Origin: Nilaparvata lugens
Taxonomy: Eukaryota; Arthropoda; Insecta; Hemiptera; Delphacidae
NCBI RefSeq assembly: GCF_014356525.2
Contig: NC_052510.1
Coordinates: forward strand, 53,190,045-53,254,044
Length of the DNA stretch: 64,000 bases
Reading direction: 5' to 3'
The notes under the pieces are model-generated. The model ran no database searches and was not told where the DNA came from. It was given only the letters and a program-made list of their open reading frames with translations. A program made the position numbers and the translations under genes. Positions 1-11,153 of this stretch are shown here, one piece after another (the first letter of the stretch is position 1; every line of letters starts with the position of its first letter).

Positions 1-310
1 CTAGAGTTACCGGTATACTGTATCACATTTTTGAAATCGATGATTGTTATTGAATCTCATTTATGAACATTGTTCTCTCAAAGAGCTAGGTATTTCATTT
101 TCTCTTCAAGCTATAAATAAAATAATTGAAAATACTGTTTTCTATTGATTAAGTTATAGGACAGGGTTTTATACTGCCGTACTTGTTTTTTGTTCAATGA
201 ACTAATGTAATATTACATTTTTAATATTGTAGATTGTTGGATCTCATTTTTGAACCTTGTTCTCTCAAAGAACTATTTCAACCTCTTGTGTTTTATTTGT
301 TTGAACGCAG
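1..310 (+). other. Aquaporin intron end (partial) with a short duplication
   Basis: AT-rich intron. A block of about 48 bases at 44-92 (ATCTCATTT, TGTTCTCTCAAAGA) recurs at 231-277, about 190 bases downstream and just before the acceptor at 309-310. No gene is seen. Confidence 0.6.
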
Positions 311-520
311 TTTATAACACCAGCGGCAGTGCGAGGCAACCTGGGTTCGACCACCCTGAACCCCGAGCTGGAGGCGGAGCAAGGGGTGCTGGTGGAGGCG
401 GTCATCACCTTTGTGCTGGTGCTGGTCATTCAGGCGGTCTGCGATGAGAGGAGGACCGACCTCAAGAACGCCGCACCTCTGGCCGTCGGATTGGCTATCA
501 CCACTTGTCATCTGTCTGCG
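311..520 (+). CDS. Drip: Aquaporin exon A
   Basis: Acceptor AG at 309-310 and donor GTACCT at 521. It is 210 bases, 70 codons, phase 0 at both ends. It encodes the loop and helix 5 region ending [11 protein letters not shown]. The exon is much richer in GC than the introns around it. Confidence 0.95.
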
Positions 521-3500
521 GTACCTATTGAATCATTCATTTGTAAATTATTTATTGAATTACATTGGCATACAGAGTGTCATTCATGCAGAAAGTAATA
601 GAGTGGTCTATAATATGCTATGAGGCTGGGGGTTAGGTGCTATCAGTGAGTTAAGGCTGTTCGCTACACCTTTTTATTTTTATTTAAATTGGATAATCTT
701 TTTCAATATAACTGTTAAGATCATTATAAGAGTGAGAAAAAGTGGCAACTGAAATTTTCAAGTGGTCTAATAAGCGAGTTAGTTTTTTAGTTTGGGAAGA
801 TCAATTTTTTGAATTTTCAAGAGAAGTTCTAATAATATAGTCGAAATCTTTTTTGATCTGGAAAGAAAATGGGATCTGGAAAGTCAGCACTTCAACAACC
901 CATAACTCGCTTATTAGACCACTTGAAAATTTCAGTTGCCACTTTTTCTCACTCTTATAATGATCTTAACAATTATATTGAAAAAGATTATCCCATTTAA
1001 ATAATGAAAAAAGTTTACCGAACAGCCTTAAATGAGGGTTGTAGTCTAGGATGATCAGGCTAAAATAGGCTTGTAAGTGAGCTGCATCTAGGTGAAACAG
1101 GCTGAAAAAAACTTGTTACTGGTGATATTTTTCAAAGTTTTTTTATTTGTATACTATCAAGCTATCAAAATGAAAAAGTAATTATTATTTAACGAAAATC
1201 CTAAATAAATGCTGTAAATCACCCCGAAGACTTCTGCTTCTGCTGACATTGACAACAGGGTTAACAGCTAGATGGAAATTCGATGAGAACTACTATACAA
1301 AAATTGAATAGAACTACTATCCTACATTTTTGGATAGTAGTTCTCATCAAATTTCTATCTAGCTGTTAACCCTGTTGTCAATGTCTGCAGTACTGCAGCA
1401 GAAGTCTTCGGGGTGATTTACAGCATTTATTTAGGATTTTCGTTATATAATAATTATATATTAATTAGCATTTGAATAAATTCATTCTCTATTTAATTCC
1501 ATCTGTAAAATGAAAAAGTTTTTTCAGGAAAATTCTATTCCAATTATTACTTTTTGAGATATGAGCGCCTTAAGTTTAAGTTTTTGGGACAGATAGTTTC
1601 AAATTCGGTAAGAAATAAAGTTTGAGTTTTTCTTCGTCTAAATGCTGTTGTCTGAGTTCACCTTCATAGTATCAGCATGTCAGTTCCCAGAAAAGTCTTG
1701 ACTCATGCGAGTACCTAAAAACCTATCTGGTGAGTTGCGAACAATAATATTCGCAACCACCAAAAATACATGCAAATGATCAGTAACACAAGTACATAAA
1801 AATCGTATTATTAAGGAATGAGAAGTGAGAACTGAGAAGTATGTAAAGATTGTATTGAAAATGGATTATAAACACAATATTCTCACAGATTTCTCACAAG
1901 CCATACATCAGTAAAGCCTCATTTTGTAATCAGTTTACTGATCATATGAATGTATCAATATTTTACTTAAAATTCACGTGAAACGGATAAATATTTCTCA
2001 GCCAAAACATACGAGTAGCACATTTTCTATATCAGCTTTCCAATAGGTTTGTTTGAGAGTATCCATTATTTTCCTCTATTTTGGAATTGAGTATTTGAAT
2101 TTTTATCTTTTGGACCATTCAGCAATCATTGATAACTTGAATAAAACAAATTATTTCTTATATTATAAAGCTAAAAACTCATATTTTCACTGGATTTTAA
2201 ACCTCCTTCTCTGATGTTTTCAAGTTATTAAAAGTTGCATGACTTCTATAGAAAAACAAAAGACCAGAGGAAAACTCAGGGGAAAATTGAATTAATCGTT
2301 GAGTTCATAATATTGTATTGAGTTTAACTTGCTGGTATAGTAATAATTTTTCACAGTAGTTAAATAAACAATATAATAATATTATGTTATAGCACCAATT
2401 TGGAAAAATCCAATAATCAACAATTATTAAATGTTATAATATTTTATGTTTTTTTTGGAAATTGAATAAAATTCAATTTAGAGAAGCATTAAATGTCTAG
2501 GTGCAGAATGAATTATTTGTACCTCAGCAATAATTGTGCATTCTTGATGCTTGAATATGCATTAACTAGATTAAGAGATGAGAAGAAAATGTATTAAGCA
2601 TTATCATGATATTATTTATTTTTAGAGCATATTTATTTGAATTGACGTAATTCCAATCTCCCAAATATAGAATATCACGAATAATAGAGCTTCAATGGTG
2701 TCATTTTCCAAGTACCATTTCCGTACTGAACCGCACAGTATGGTGTAGCCGCTAGCCTAGAGCAAATTCGAAACAGTAAAATGTGTGTAGATGTGATGAG
2801 TTGACAATAGTATGGGGGTACATATCGCACTTATGATGTGTATGCAGTGAAACCCAGAGTATACAACACCTCCTGTCTGGATGCCCATGGTTTTCATTCC
2901 ATTGAGGTCTGAGTGAACGTCTACATGCTGCTGAGGATGAAGCCTGCTAGTGGCTGAAACATTAATCTGAGGCTATAAAGGTGTAGAATAGGGACAACTT
3001 TCAATAATTATTCAACTTATTTTGGCCTATGTATGAATAAGAATAAAAATTAGTAATAACAGTTAGGCTTAACTCACACTTACACGACTCAGGTCGAGAA
3101 GAAACTCGACTCTAGTCGAGAGCATGTGGTGACACTCAGATCAGTCGATTCTAGTCTCCGCGACTGTCACCATTTGAAAGCACAATCATGCTCTCGACTA
3201 GAAACGAGTCTCTTCTCGACCTGAGTCGCGTAGGTGTGAGTTGAGCCTTAGTTGAATAAAACTCGACGTATGAATCATTGAAAAAAATAGAATTATGACC
3301 AATAAGTTAGTTCTACTTATATTTATTGAAAACATTGTGACTAATATCTTATTTGCTGAAAAACTATCGATTCATATATAAATTCAAACGTGTTTCATTT
3401 ATATATTATTTTATTTTTGTAATATTCCAGATAAAATACACTGGAGCCAGCATGAATCCTGCAAGAACATTTGGACCAGCTGTTCTCACTGGTATTTGGG

Positions 3501-6052
3501 CCAATCACTGGGTCAGTATACTGTTTTATTGAGACCTACACCTGCTTGCACAAAATCTGTTAATTTTAATCTTGATTGAATACCACGAGAAGCAATCCAA
3601 GAAACCTTCTCAGAAAATCCTTATCTGATTGGTTCTTGTGGAATTATACGTGATTGAAATTCAACAGGTTTTTTTTACAACCGGGCCCTACAGTAGAAAT
3701 ATTAGTTATGTTAAAAACTTTGAAGTTAATTTTAAAATTAATTCCTATTAAACTTCTTAATACCTTCTAGGTATTGTCATTATTTTATACTGAGGTCATT
3801 TGAAGGTCCGCTGATCACTGCTCCCTGTACCTATGAGAAATCATAAATATCTTTATTTTATTACTTTTTACATTTTCCTCTTCTATTTACTCTTTTCTTT
3901 AACATTTTTTTCTTAAGATTTAGAAGTATAAATTACATTTCCATGAGTACCTACTTGTAGATGATATGTTATTATCGTCACTACTCTTGTATATGAAATC
4001 TTAAATATGTTTTATTTGTTATTATTACTTCTATCTCATTTCTATTCACTTTTTCCTTGATATCTTTTTTATATGGATTTATAACTATAATTTACAGTAC
4101 CAGTACCATAAGTTTTGGAATGATGATATGTTATTAATGAGTTTCAGTTTTTCAAGTAAAATGTGGTTACTTCTGTACTATAAAAATAATCAGGTCAATG
4201 CAGCCTCGAAATTGATTAAACGCAGTAGATTTATATCCAATATGTCACCTAGAGCTCCCCCCTACACACAGACGTATAGTCTTGTAGGGGTATTCTTGTA
4301 ATAATTAATACTACTAAAATTGATTGTAAAGTTCATTTCGGAGAGTAGAAAATTAATTCGATTTTGATTTTTTGATTTGTGGGCTATCTTCTGAATCAGA
4401 AGTTCTGATTAAACTGCATTCAAATGACTTACCGGTATCCATTTAATTTACTTATCCACCTAATTACCGTTACTTGAGTTTCACATGAGCTTCCATTTAC
4501 TGAGCTACCGTACTTATAGTTATTTGAGCTCCCTTCCAGAGCAAAAGCTCCCTCTCATGATATATATTTTTTAATACTTGAGAAAAGTTTTCTTTGCAGA
4601 AACATGATTTTGTTTTCAATATCCTCTGGGTATTGTAGCGTATACAGAAATGGCAGTAAATTGTATTCGCTTTAATGCATGCGCAAGTAGATCACAGAAA
4701 AGGGACATCAGTCTTTCTAAGGTATTCAATAATCATGATGAAAAAAATCGAGAACACCGTACATTTTCCTCATCAGTTTTTCTGTAATAAGACATTTTGT
4801 GTTTTTGTATATATAGTTTAACTCTCATGAATGGATCAGCATGTTCAAATTAAAATATTATTGAACATAGCCTATGTAAAATTCTCCGATGAATGCAATG
4901 GAAATGATAAATACATTAGTGTCTTAATCGGAAGTTGATAATATACCTATTCCACATAATAGTTTGCTGAAAATTCAACTCTCCAATACTGGAAATAATA
5001 ATTTGCTGAAAATTCAACTCTCCAATTCAAAGCTGGAAAGGTTCAACTTGATTATTCGAGTGATGAATGAGTATTTTCAAACACAAGATTTTGTTGATGA
5101 TTCAATTCCATGAGCAAATTAATCTTTAATGACTCTTTAGTTCCTACTCATCTATCGTATTTCACTACCCATGACGAACTGCTAGTCGATAATTTTTTTT
5201 TGAACTATTTTTGACGACACTACAGTCAATTGACTGTAAAAATAGTCAAATTTGACTGTAGTATCGTCAAAAATAGTTCAAAACCCCAATAATATTAAAT
5301 GCAAATTAGTGAAACGATATATAGATCTTAGAAAAATCAAGAGGTCAAAAAATATTTTAGAAGCCATATAAAGATAAGTTATTTCTGCTCTTCTATGCCT
5401 ATCATACTCCCTTTTAAATAAATATTGAAAATATTTAATTTGTGCTTCAAATCAAATCAAAATTGTTTATTGTCATTACAAAACAAATTGTATAACAAGG
5501 TCAGGTACATTCACAATTTATAAGATTCTTCATTCACCAATACATGAATAAGTATGGTAACGTTTTTTAACACACTAACAATAATAATAGTAATTACAAA
5601 TCAACAATGATAATAATAAAAACAGGACAACAACAATAATATTCTATATGTCTATAGATGCGTTATCAAGTGTCAAACATTCTACAAACTCATTAACACT
5701 ATAGACACAAAGCTCACACAACATATCTTTTATGCATTTTTTAAAACTGCTCATATTTAATGCTCTGACTTCCGTTGGCAACAAGTTATAAATTTTCTTA
5801 CCAAATTCATGAAAACTGTTCAGAGTTAGTTGTAAGTTACATTGACTTCTATGCAACAATGTCTTCAGGCGTGTTCCATAATTGTGAATGTGATTATTTG
5901 TCTGCATTTCATGCATGTAACTTCTTTTTAACTTCTGCTTGCAGATCTATTGGGTGGGCCCAATCGCCGGGGGGATGCTCGCAGGAGTCGTCTACAAAAT
6001 GTGCTTCCACACACGCAAAGGAGATGAGGAAGCAAGCTCCTATGATTTCTAA
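311..6052 (+). CDS. Drip: Aquaporin, Drip-like (3' part; three last coding exons joined 311-520, 3431-3511, 5945-6052)
   Basis: Membrane water channel of the MIP family; this is the C-terminal half. The three exons join in phase 0 into 140 codons plus TAA. The first begins with [11 protein letters not shown] and the helix [20 protein letters not shown]. The second carries the second NPA box ([14 protein letters not shown]), which forms the pore with the R of the selectivity filter. The third has the last helix ([17 protein letters not shown]) and the tail [11 protein letters not shown]. The SYDF ending and the NPA context are those of insect Drip/AQP1 rather than of glycerol channels or Big brain. 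The first NPA box and the earlier helices lie before position 1, so the gene is partial only because of the window edge. Family assignment is strong; the symbol rests on motif memory. Confidence 0.93.
651..1031. mobile_element. TTAA-flanked foldback element (MITE)
   Basis: Begins TTAAGGCTGTTCG and ends CGAACAGCCTTAA. The arms of roughly 140 bases are inverted copies of each other (for example AAGTGGCAACTGAAATTTTC and its reverse complement). It has no ORF. The TTAA at each edge would fit a piggyBac-type target site, but these bases could also belong to the inverted repeat. Confidence 0.75.
1185..1446. mobile_element. Head-to-head SINE pair forming a foldback
   Basis: 1191-1290 is the reverse complement of 1340-1446. 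The right arm (CATCTAGCTGTTAACCCTG, GTCTTCGGGGTGATTTACAG) matches the SINE bodies at 26013-26110 and 26318-26410. The pair interrupts an older repeat: 1110-1180 and 1500-1615 together match 40370-40535. Confidence 0.65.
2925..2970 (+). other. Weak hammerhead-like motif in repeat
   Basis: CTGAGGATGA (2931-2940), a four-pair stem AGCC/GGCT around a 7-base loop (2941-2955), then GAAAC (2956-2960). The CTGATGA core is interrupted by three bases. It is probably a decayed tail of a retroelement. Confidence 0.3.
3063..3250. mobile_element. MITE, family with copy at 44806-44993
   Basis: About 187 bases. Inverted ends read TAGGCTTAACTCACAC and GTGTGAGTTGAGCCTTA. The inner arms carry GACTCAGGTCGAGAAGA and AGTCGAGAGCATG with their reverse complements. 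It has no ORF. Confidence 0.8.
3431..3511 (+). CDS. Drip: Aquaporin exon B with second NPA motif
   Basis: Acceptor AG at 3429-3430, donor GTCAGT at 3512. It is 81 bases, 27 codons, phase 0. It reads [18 protein letters not shown] then LTGIWANHW, the hallmark second half-helix of aquaporins. Too short to stand out as an ORF. Confidence 0.95.
3543..3692. repeat. Degenerate foldback, same family as 12730-12878 and 21180-21275
   Basis: Shared core blocks GATTGGTTCTTGTGG, CTTCTCAGA and ACAACCGGGCC with imperfect inverted arms. Non-coding. Confidence 0.55.
3693..5200 (+). other. Aquaporin intron, otherwise unremarkable
   Basis: AT-rich intron sequence. A block of about 24 bases (TTGCTGAAAATTCAACTC...) occurs twice near 4973 and 5011. 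No gene or RNA gene is seen. Confidence 0.5.
5201..5280. repeat. 80-base near-perfect hairpin
   Basis: TGAACTATTTTTGACGA at the left and TCGTCAAAAATAGTTCA at the right, with a short spacer holding TCAATTGACTG. Probably a small foldback element. Confidence 0.8.
5455..5938 (-). mobile_element. LINE 3' fragment with reverse transcriptase C-terminal tail (antisense)
   Basis: A 90-codon minus-strand ORF at 5644-5916 has the layout of a non-LTR retrotransposon ORF2 tail: [11 protein letters not shown], then [25 protein letters not shown] and [12 protein letters not shown]. The 3' UTR-like tail lies toward 5455. The fragment reaches almost to the aquaporin acceptor at 5943-5944. The upstream RT domain is absent, so it is 5'-truncated and dead. 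Confidence 0.75.
5945..6052 (+). CDS. Drip: Aquaporin last exon and stop
   Basis: Acceptor CAG at 5942-5944; 35 codons and TAA at 6050-6052. It encodes the sixth membrane helix and a short charged cytoplasmic tail ending SSYDF. The intron directly upstream is filled by an antisense LINE fragment. Confidence 0.95.
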   Translation: MYWVGPIAGGMLAGVVYKMCFHTRKGDEEASSYDF

Positions 6053-6660
6053 AATATAATTAAGACGTATCATTGGTACCTTACATTAATTATTACAATG
6101 GATCTGTCTAATCTTATCATACTTTGCAAAGAACATGTTTCAAAGTTAAACGCACAGAATGATTGCAAATCAAAAAGACAGATATCTTTAAGATATTAAA
6201 TCTGTATCAAGGAACCTAGAATACATTGGTATTCTAGGTACATTGATCTGTACCAAACTTCAACTCTACCACCTGTGTTGGCTGTATGTAATTTGAGAAA
6301 AAACTTGGATGGTCAACTCAACCAATTCTTGCCAGTCTAAAGACAGTTTTCTTTCAACTTATTATTAGGCCTTCACTTTGGTTTGATGCTTTGCACCAAA
6401 TACTTATTATTGTAAATATTCATTATCATCATCTTGAATCAAATAACTTTTCCATTAGTTTTATTTTCATTCTAATAAGGGGATAACCTGAAATTCTGAT
6501 GGTTATCAAGTAGTTTATAGTTCATCTTGCATTAATTTTAACTTTCATCTATTGTTAAACTATTATTATTAGGCTAAATGTACCGTATATGTATTTATTA
6601 GGTCTTTCTTTGTAGTAATGTAAGGTTGTAATAAATAATATTGATTAAAAAATGTCCATT
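6053..6660 (+). other. Drip: Aquaporin 3' UTR and poly(A) signal
   Basis: Non-coding AT-rich sequence after the stop. AATAAA at 6630-6635 is the first well placed poly(A) signal candidate. The transcript end is inferred. Confidence 0.55.
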
Positions 6661-6811
6661 TTACCGTTCAATAGATATTTTACCGTTTCACTGAAAAAAT
6701 TAAAAATGTAGGCTACCTTATTCTATTGAAAAATGTCAATACCGTAGGCTTTATTTTACAGTATCTTCATAGCCAAACATTTTCCATTTTTTGAATCAAT
6801 TATTATTTTTG

Positions 6812-6930
6812 AATAAAAAGACTAAGAAATTGTCAAAAACCACAGATTTATTGATAACATAGATAGTCAATATAAAATATTTATATTCAATAAATCTGTG
6901 GTTTTTGACAATTTCTTAGTCTTTTTATTC
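6812..6930. repeat. Long hairpin with arms of about 45 bases
   Basis: AATAAAAAGACTAAGAAATT and the following TGTCAAAAACCACAGATTTA are repeated as their reverse complement at 6887-6930. The loop is AT-rich. It lies shortly after the aquaporin poly(A) signal. Confidence 0.8.
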
Positions 6931-9164
6931 TGCAGTATAAATTCTTCAATACTGCAGTATGAATAAATACCACAATATCAACTTCTCAACTACAAAAAAA
7001 AATTATTATTTTCCCATAGAAATAAATATTCCATTCAAGATTCTAACTCATTCTACATAAAATATTGAATATAATGGTTTCTAGATCCATTCCGAGCTGC
7101 GATGTATTAACATACTACTTTTTTCTATGTATTTCACACGACATGCAGTCAAATATTTGTGAAATACATAGAAAAAGTGTGATTAAAGATTATTAGGAAA
7201 AGAATACCTCTTATTCACCGTTAGTTTCTGAAATTGGGTAGGCTACATTGAAAGTGTCTGTAATTTTTTAAATAAAGTACGGTATGCTTTTTTGTGTTTC
7301 ATTCGATCACATTCATTAACTCCCACAAGATTATTCTACATGAATTTTCACAACATATTTGAAGGCAATTTCAACTTTGCTAAACTTTCTCCTTGAAGTC
7401 AACTTGCTTCGATTTTATCATTCCTTCACCTGAAAATCTATAATATTATGAAGGAAGGAATTGGCTTATACATTTACAGGATTTTGACATATGGGATCCA
7501 CATAAATTTTATAAAATATTACATAATTTTTTATGTTTCCTGGACATACGGAGATTGCATTCTACCAGACAAAATTTTCCCCATGCAGAGAACGGGTTAC
7601 CTGCTAGTATTTAATAAATTATAGTACCAAAAATCTTTGCAATATTCATTATTAGGGATGATTGTATTTTGTTCCAATATAGGAAACCTAAGATGTAATA
7701 ACAAGAAATCGTACCGTGAGTGTGAGTGTATCTTGTGAATCAAAAGAAATCACTACGGCACCTATAAAGATTCCTTTCAACAGTTTCAGCGGTTGCTCTT
7801 TATTGATTGCAATGCGGCCAAGACAAGGAGAAAAGAAGAAGCATTTCCACACTACTTCTACTATAGTTTTTGTCTTCAATTCACTAATGGATCCATTTTC
7901 ATCATCTCCAAATATTGATTCCTGACACATCTTTCCTATAAAGCTTTTTATTTTTATTGTTTTTCTTTTAGTGTGGAATTGATGGATGATTTTAATTCTC
8001 ATTGATGAAGTATACTGTACTTATTTGATTAGTATTCTTCCCAAGCTGAAACTGGCATAAATATTTTTAAACTCATCATTATTTGACTGTTGAAACTGAA
8101 CTTGGTATTAATGTATAAATTTATACATCACATAACTTCTATTATAAGTTGAATAATAGGTACCAGAAGATAATATAAATATCATGCTGAAAAGATACTA
8201 TAATGAATAAAGATCTAGTTCTGCCACTCTAGTAGAAAATGTAATTCCTTTAATTTTTCCCGTGATATATTCTGTTCAAAATAAAAATAGAGTTATTGCC
8301 CAAGTGTAAAATAATTAAATAAGTGTAAAATGTGTACAAACAAAATAATGTGATACAGTTCAGAATCCAAATATATTTTGAATATTCAAAAATAATTGAT
8401 AAGACCATGAAGCACTTGGATGAAGACTATAATAAGCATTTGAAGAGAAGAGTTCTGTTGTTTGAACATTGCTTGAAAATACTATAATATTGACAAGGCT
8501 TGAAATCTTTATCATCCGTCATAATGGAAAACACTGTCTTTCTTTCCAAGAGTAAACTCAAAATTAATTCAGATTAGACCATGCAGCATAATTTTGAATT
8601 GATTGAAGTATTTTTTTCAATATGAAAGGTTTTGCTCAGCTTTGTGTGCCGTATGGAGGGGACGGTTGAATAAATAAGAACAATAATAAATGAGGATGTG
8701 CTGAGAGCTTGTGGGAGGTCGTGTCGTCATCATAATATTGTCTCTCGTATTTGGCACAACGAACTGTATGCAATGCAGACTTGAATAAGTATGAGTCTTT
8801 GGAAAAAGAAAGTGGCAAAAAGAGAAAAAAGAAATAACTTTGTACGAAACGTAGTATAGGCCTTTACTATTGAGAGATAGAAAAATCTAGATTTGTGAAG
8901 TATCACAATTGAACGGTAATTAATTTTTACAGTGTAGACCGTACCGTACTGTTCAACTTATCATATACCATGATCCATGTTGAATTATTATAACTCACGG
9001 TTAATTAGGTACTTTCTCATCGTGGATGTGAAGCGAATAATGAATATTATAAAAACTATAAGCAACAAAATAGAATTGCTCATCAAACTTTATGATTAGT
9101 GTAAAACTGTACGGTTGAGTGAATCGATAAAAATACATATTTTACATAAATATCACATTAGAGT

Positions 9165-9224
9165 AAGTTATCTTCAGTCTGATGATGACCCACACCAGGT
9201 CGAAACGATCGTCACTACTAATTT
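9165..9224 (+). ncRNA. Hammerhead ribozyme-like motif (candidate)
   Basis: Core CTGATGA at 9179-9185, stem II GACC/GGTC (9187-9190 with 9198-9201) closing a CACACCA loop, then GAAA at 9202-9205. Short stem III (A9205-T9212, C9206-G9211, G9207-C9210), then cleavage triplet GTC at 9211-9213. Stem I pairs AGT 9176-9178 with ACT 9214-9216. After an internal loop, AAGTTA 9165-9170 pairs with TAATTT 9219-9224. One extra T (9186) between the core and stem II departs from the consensus. Such motifs are known in Penelope-like and other retroelements; no such ORF is seen here. Confidence 0.45.
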
Positions 9225-11040
9225 AATGTAAGTGCATTTTCACTTCATAAGTGTTTTGAAATTCAAGTTTTAAAATCTTATTATTGAATTATTTTTTATT
9301 ACTGGTGAATATTTTTTGAAATACATAATACAGTAAGTTACGATTCTGTAGTATATTACGCTCAATTCTATATTATAGAGCAATTCAATTTTTCATCAAT
9401 CCATGACCAGCTTGTTCTGGATAGATTTCGTCATTACGTCAGATATAGAGCAGTCACTATACAAAAGAGAATAGAATAGAATGACTGCCTCTATTTTTGA
9501 CCTAGGAGGGTGAAGTTAGGGCGCAGTCGGCCCTTTCTTACACTTGACCATCTGATAATGTTTATTATTAGTATTGGTGAATATTTTTCGAGATAAAGTA
9601 GACTAAAAATAATAATCCATGTAAAAAACAAATTTTTAATAATCAAGTGGATGCATTCACATTTACACTTGAAATGGCTCTAATGATTTAAAACTAGTTG
9701 CGATTTGATGAATTGAAAAATAATGGTATTCCAATAATGATAGTAGTCCTTTAGAGTATAGAGGAAAGTGAGTATTTTCAACACTTTAATTTTATTTCTA
9801 TATCATATCTGAGTTTTTTTAAATCTGTGAAAATTAAGTTGATTTTTTGCAATTACAAAGCTTTGACTTGACATGCTAGCAATCTTCAGATAATAAGCTT
9901 ACTATATGAATGTATGATTTGTATCAAATCAAATAAAGATGTACACAATACGGTGTAAGTACCTACAAAGTACATATATAGGTACGTTTTATTTTCATGA
10001 TTTTATTTATATCCAGAATCATTATACTATACAGTTACTGTATATTATTATATAAGGTATTGTATAGGTATAGTATATAAGATACAGGTATTCCAGGGGA
10101 GCCTACCCCCCCATAAGCCCATATGGACGCAGCCCCCTTATAAATTCAGAAAGAAAATCAGTTTCCATCACACCCTATAAGTTATACAAGAAAAGAGTAC
10201 CGTAAAAAGATTGCATGCTGACCTTTTTTTGAAAAAAAACTCAAGATTTGATTTTGGGCTTTCAAATCCCCCCCCCCAAGAATATGCGTCCAAATCCCCA
10301 TCCCCTCCTTACTGTAGACAATCCTGGGTACCTTATAAAATATATGTTTTACTATAATTATTTACCTTATAACTCGTAGATGTTTTACTATATACACAGT
10401 AGGCTATTGACACATCTCTCCACTTTATTCTAAAATCTGAACCGCAATTTGTAAGACCACATAACTCAAGTTCTAAATCCCAAAAAATGAAACAAAATAA
10501 ATTTACTATACTGAGGTCACCCATTCCAATCTTTATAAACAGCCGCTCCGCTGCTCTCGTGACTTGAGCAATAGAAAGATGAAACCTTGTCCGTACAGAC
10601 AGGCCAATGATCTGAATGGAATATTCTGTGTATCACTTTCAATATCAGTGGGTCTTCGTGACTTCGAATACCTACCAATATAATTAAAACAGAAATGTCA
10701 TGATTTGAAGACTCATCAATCAAGAAGTGATATGCTAGTTTTGATTGTGCGCCACTAATACTGATTGCTATTATATCGCTCATCGATATTAGAGGTTTTG
10801 CTCTATATTTTTGGCAGTCTATGTTTTGAGAGAAGAATTTCTCGCCAGTGAAATTTCAAAACCATTTACAGTAACGCCCACAACCAAATAAATTGAAGTG
10901 AAGTAGTGAAGCATGGATGAGAGAATGCAGGCACGGAAGGTCAGATTATTTTAGTTCAAATGATGTCACCGTCGAGAATCTTCAACGCTATTGGTTGAAA
11001 ACGCCGCAGGCTTCCGGCGAGAATTTTCATAATATCCAGA

Positions 11041-11153
11041 CTGCACTGGCAACACTGGTCAGCCATTTGTTTGGTCTATGTCCTGTGTACTGAGATTGTG
11101 CTACGATCGTCAATTAGTGGTTTTCTTTTCAGATTTAACCATTTTCAGCTGAA
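11041..11153 (+). promoter_or_regulatory. alpha-Spec: Probable promoter and non-coding first exon of alpha-spectrin
   Basis: This stretch is less AT-rich than its surroundings and ends in a strong donor, GTAAGT at 11154-11159. The coding exon downstream opens with an acceptor (CACAG, ending 12294) 12 bases before its ATG, so at least one upstream non-coding exon must exist. The exact start of transcription cannot be read from the sequence. Confidence 0.45.

Larger units (their letters stand above)
6661..11040. other. Intergenic region
   Basis: AT-rich DNA between the two genes, with no gene I can support. It holds hairpins at 6812-6930 and 7121-7175, a ribozyme-like motif at 9165-9224, a poly-C stretch near 10268, and minus-strand ORFs at 7688-8002 (104 codons) and 10333-10783 whose reality is uncertain. 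Confidence 0.6.
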
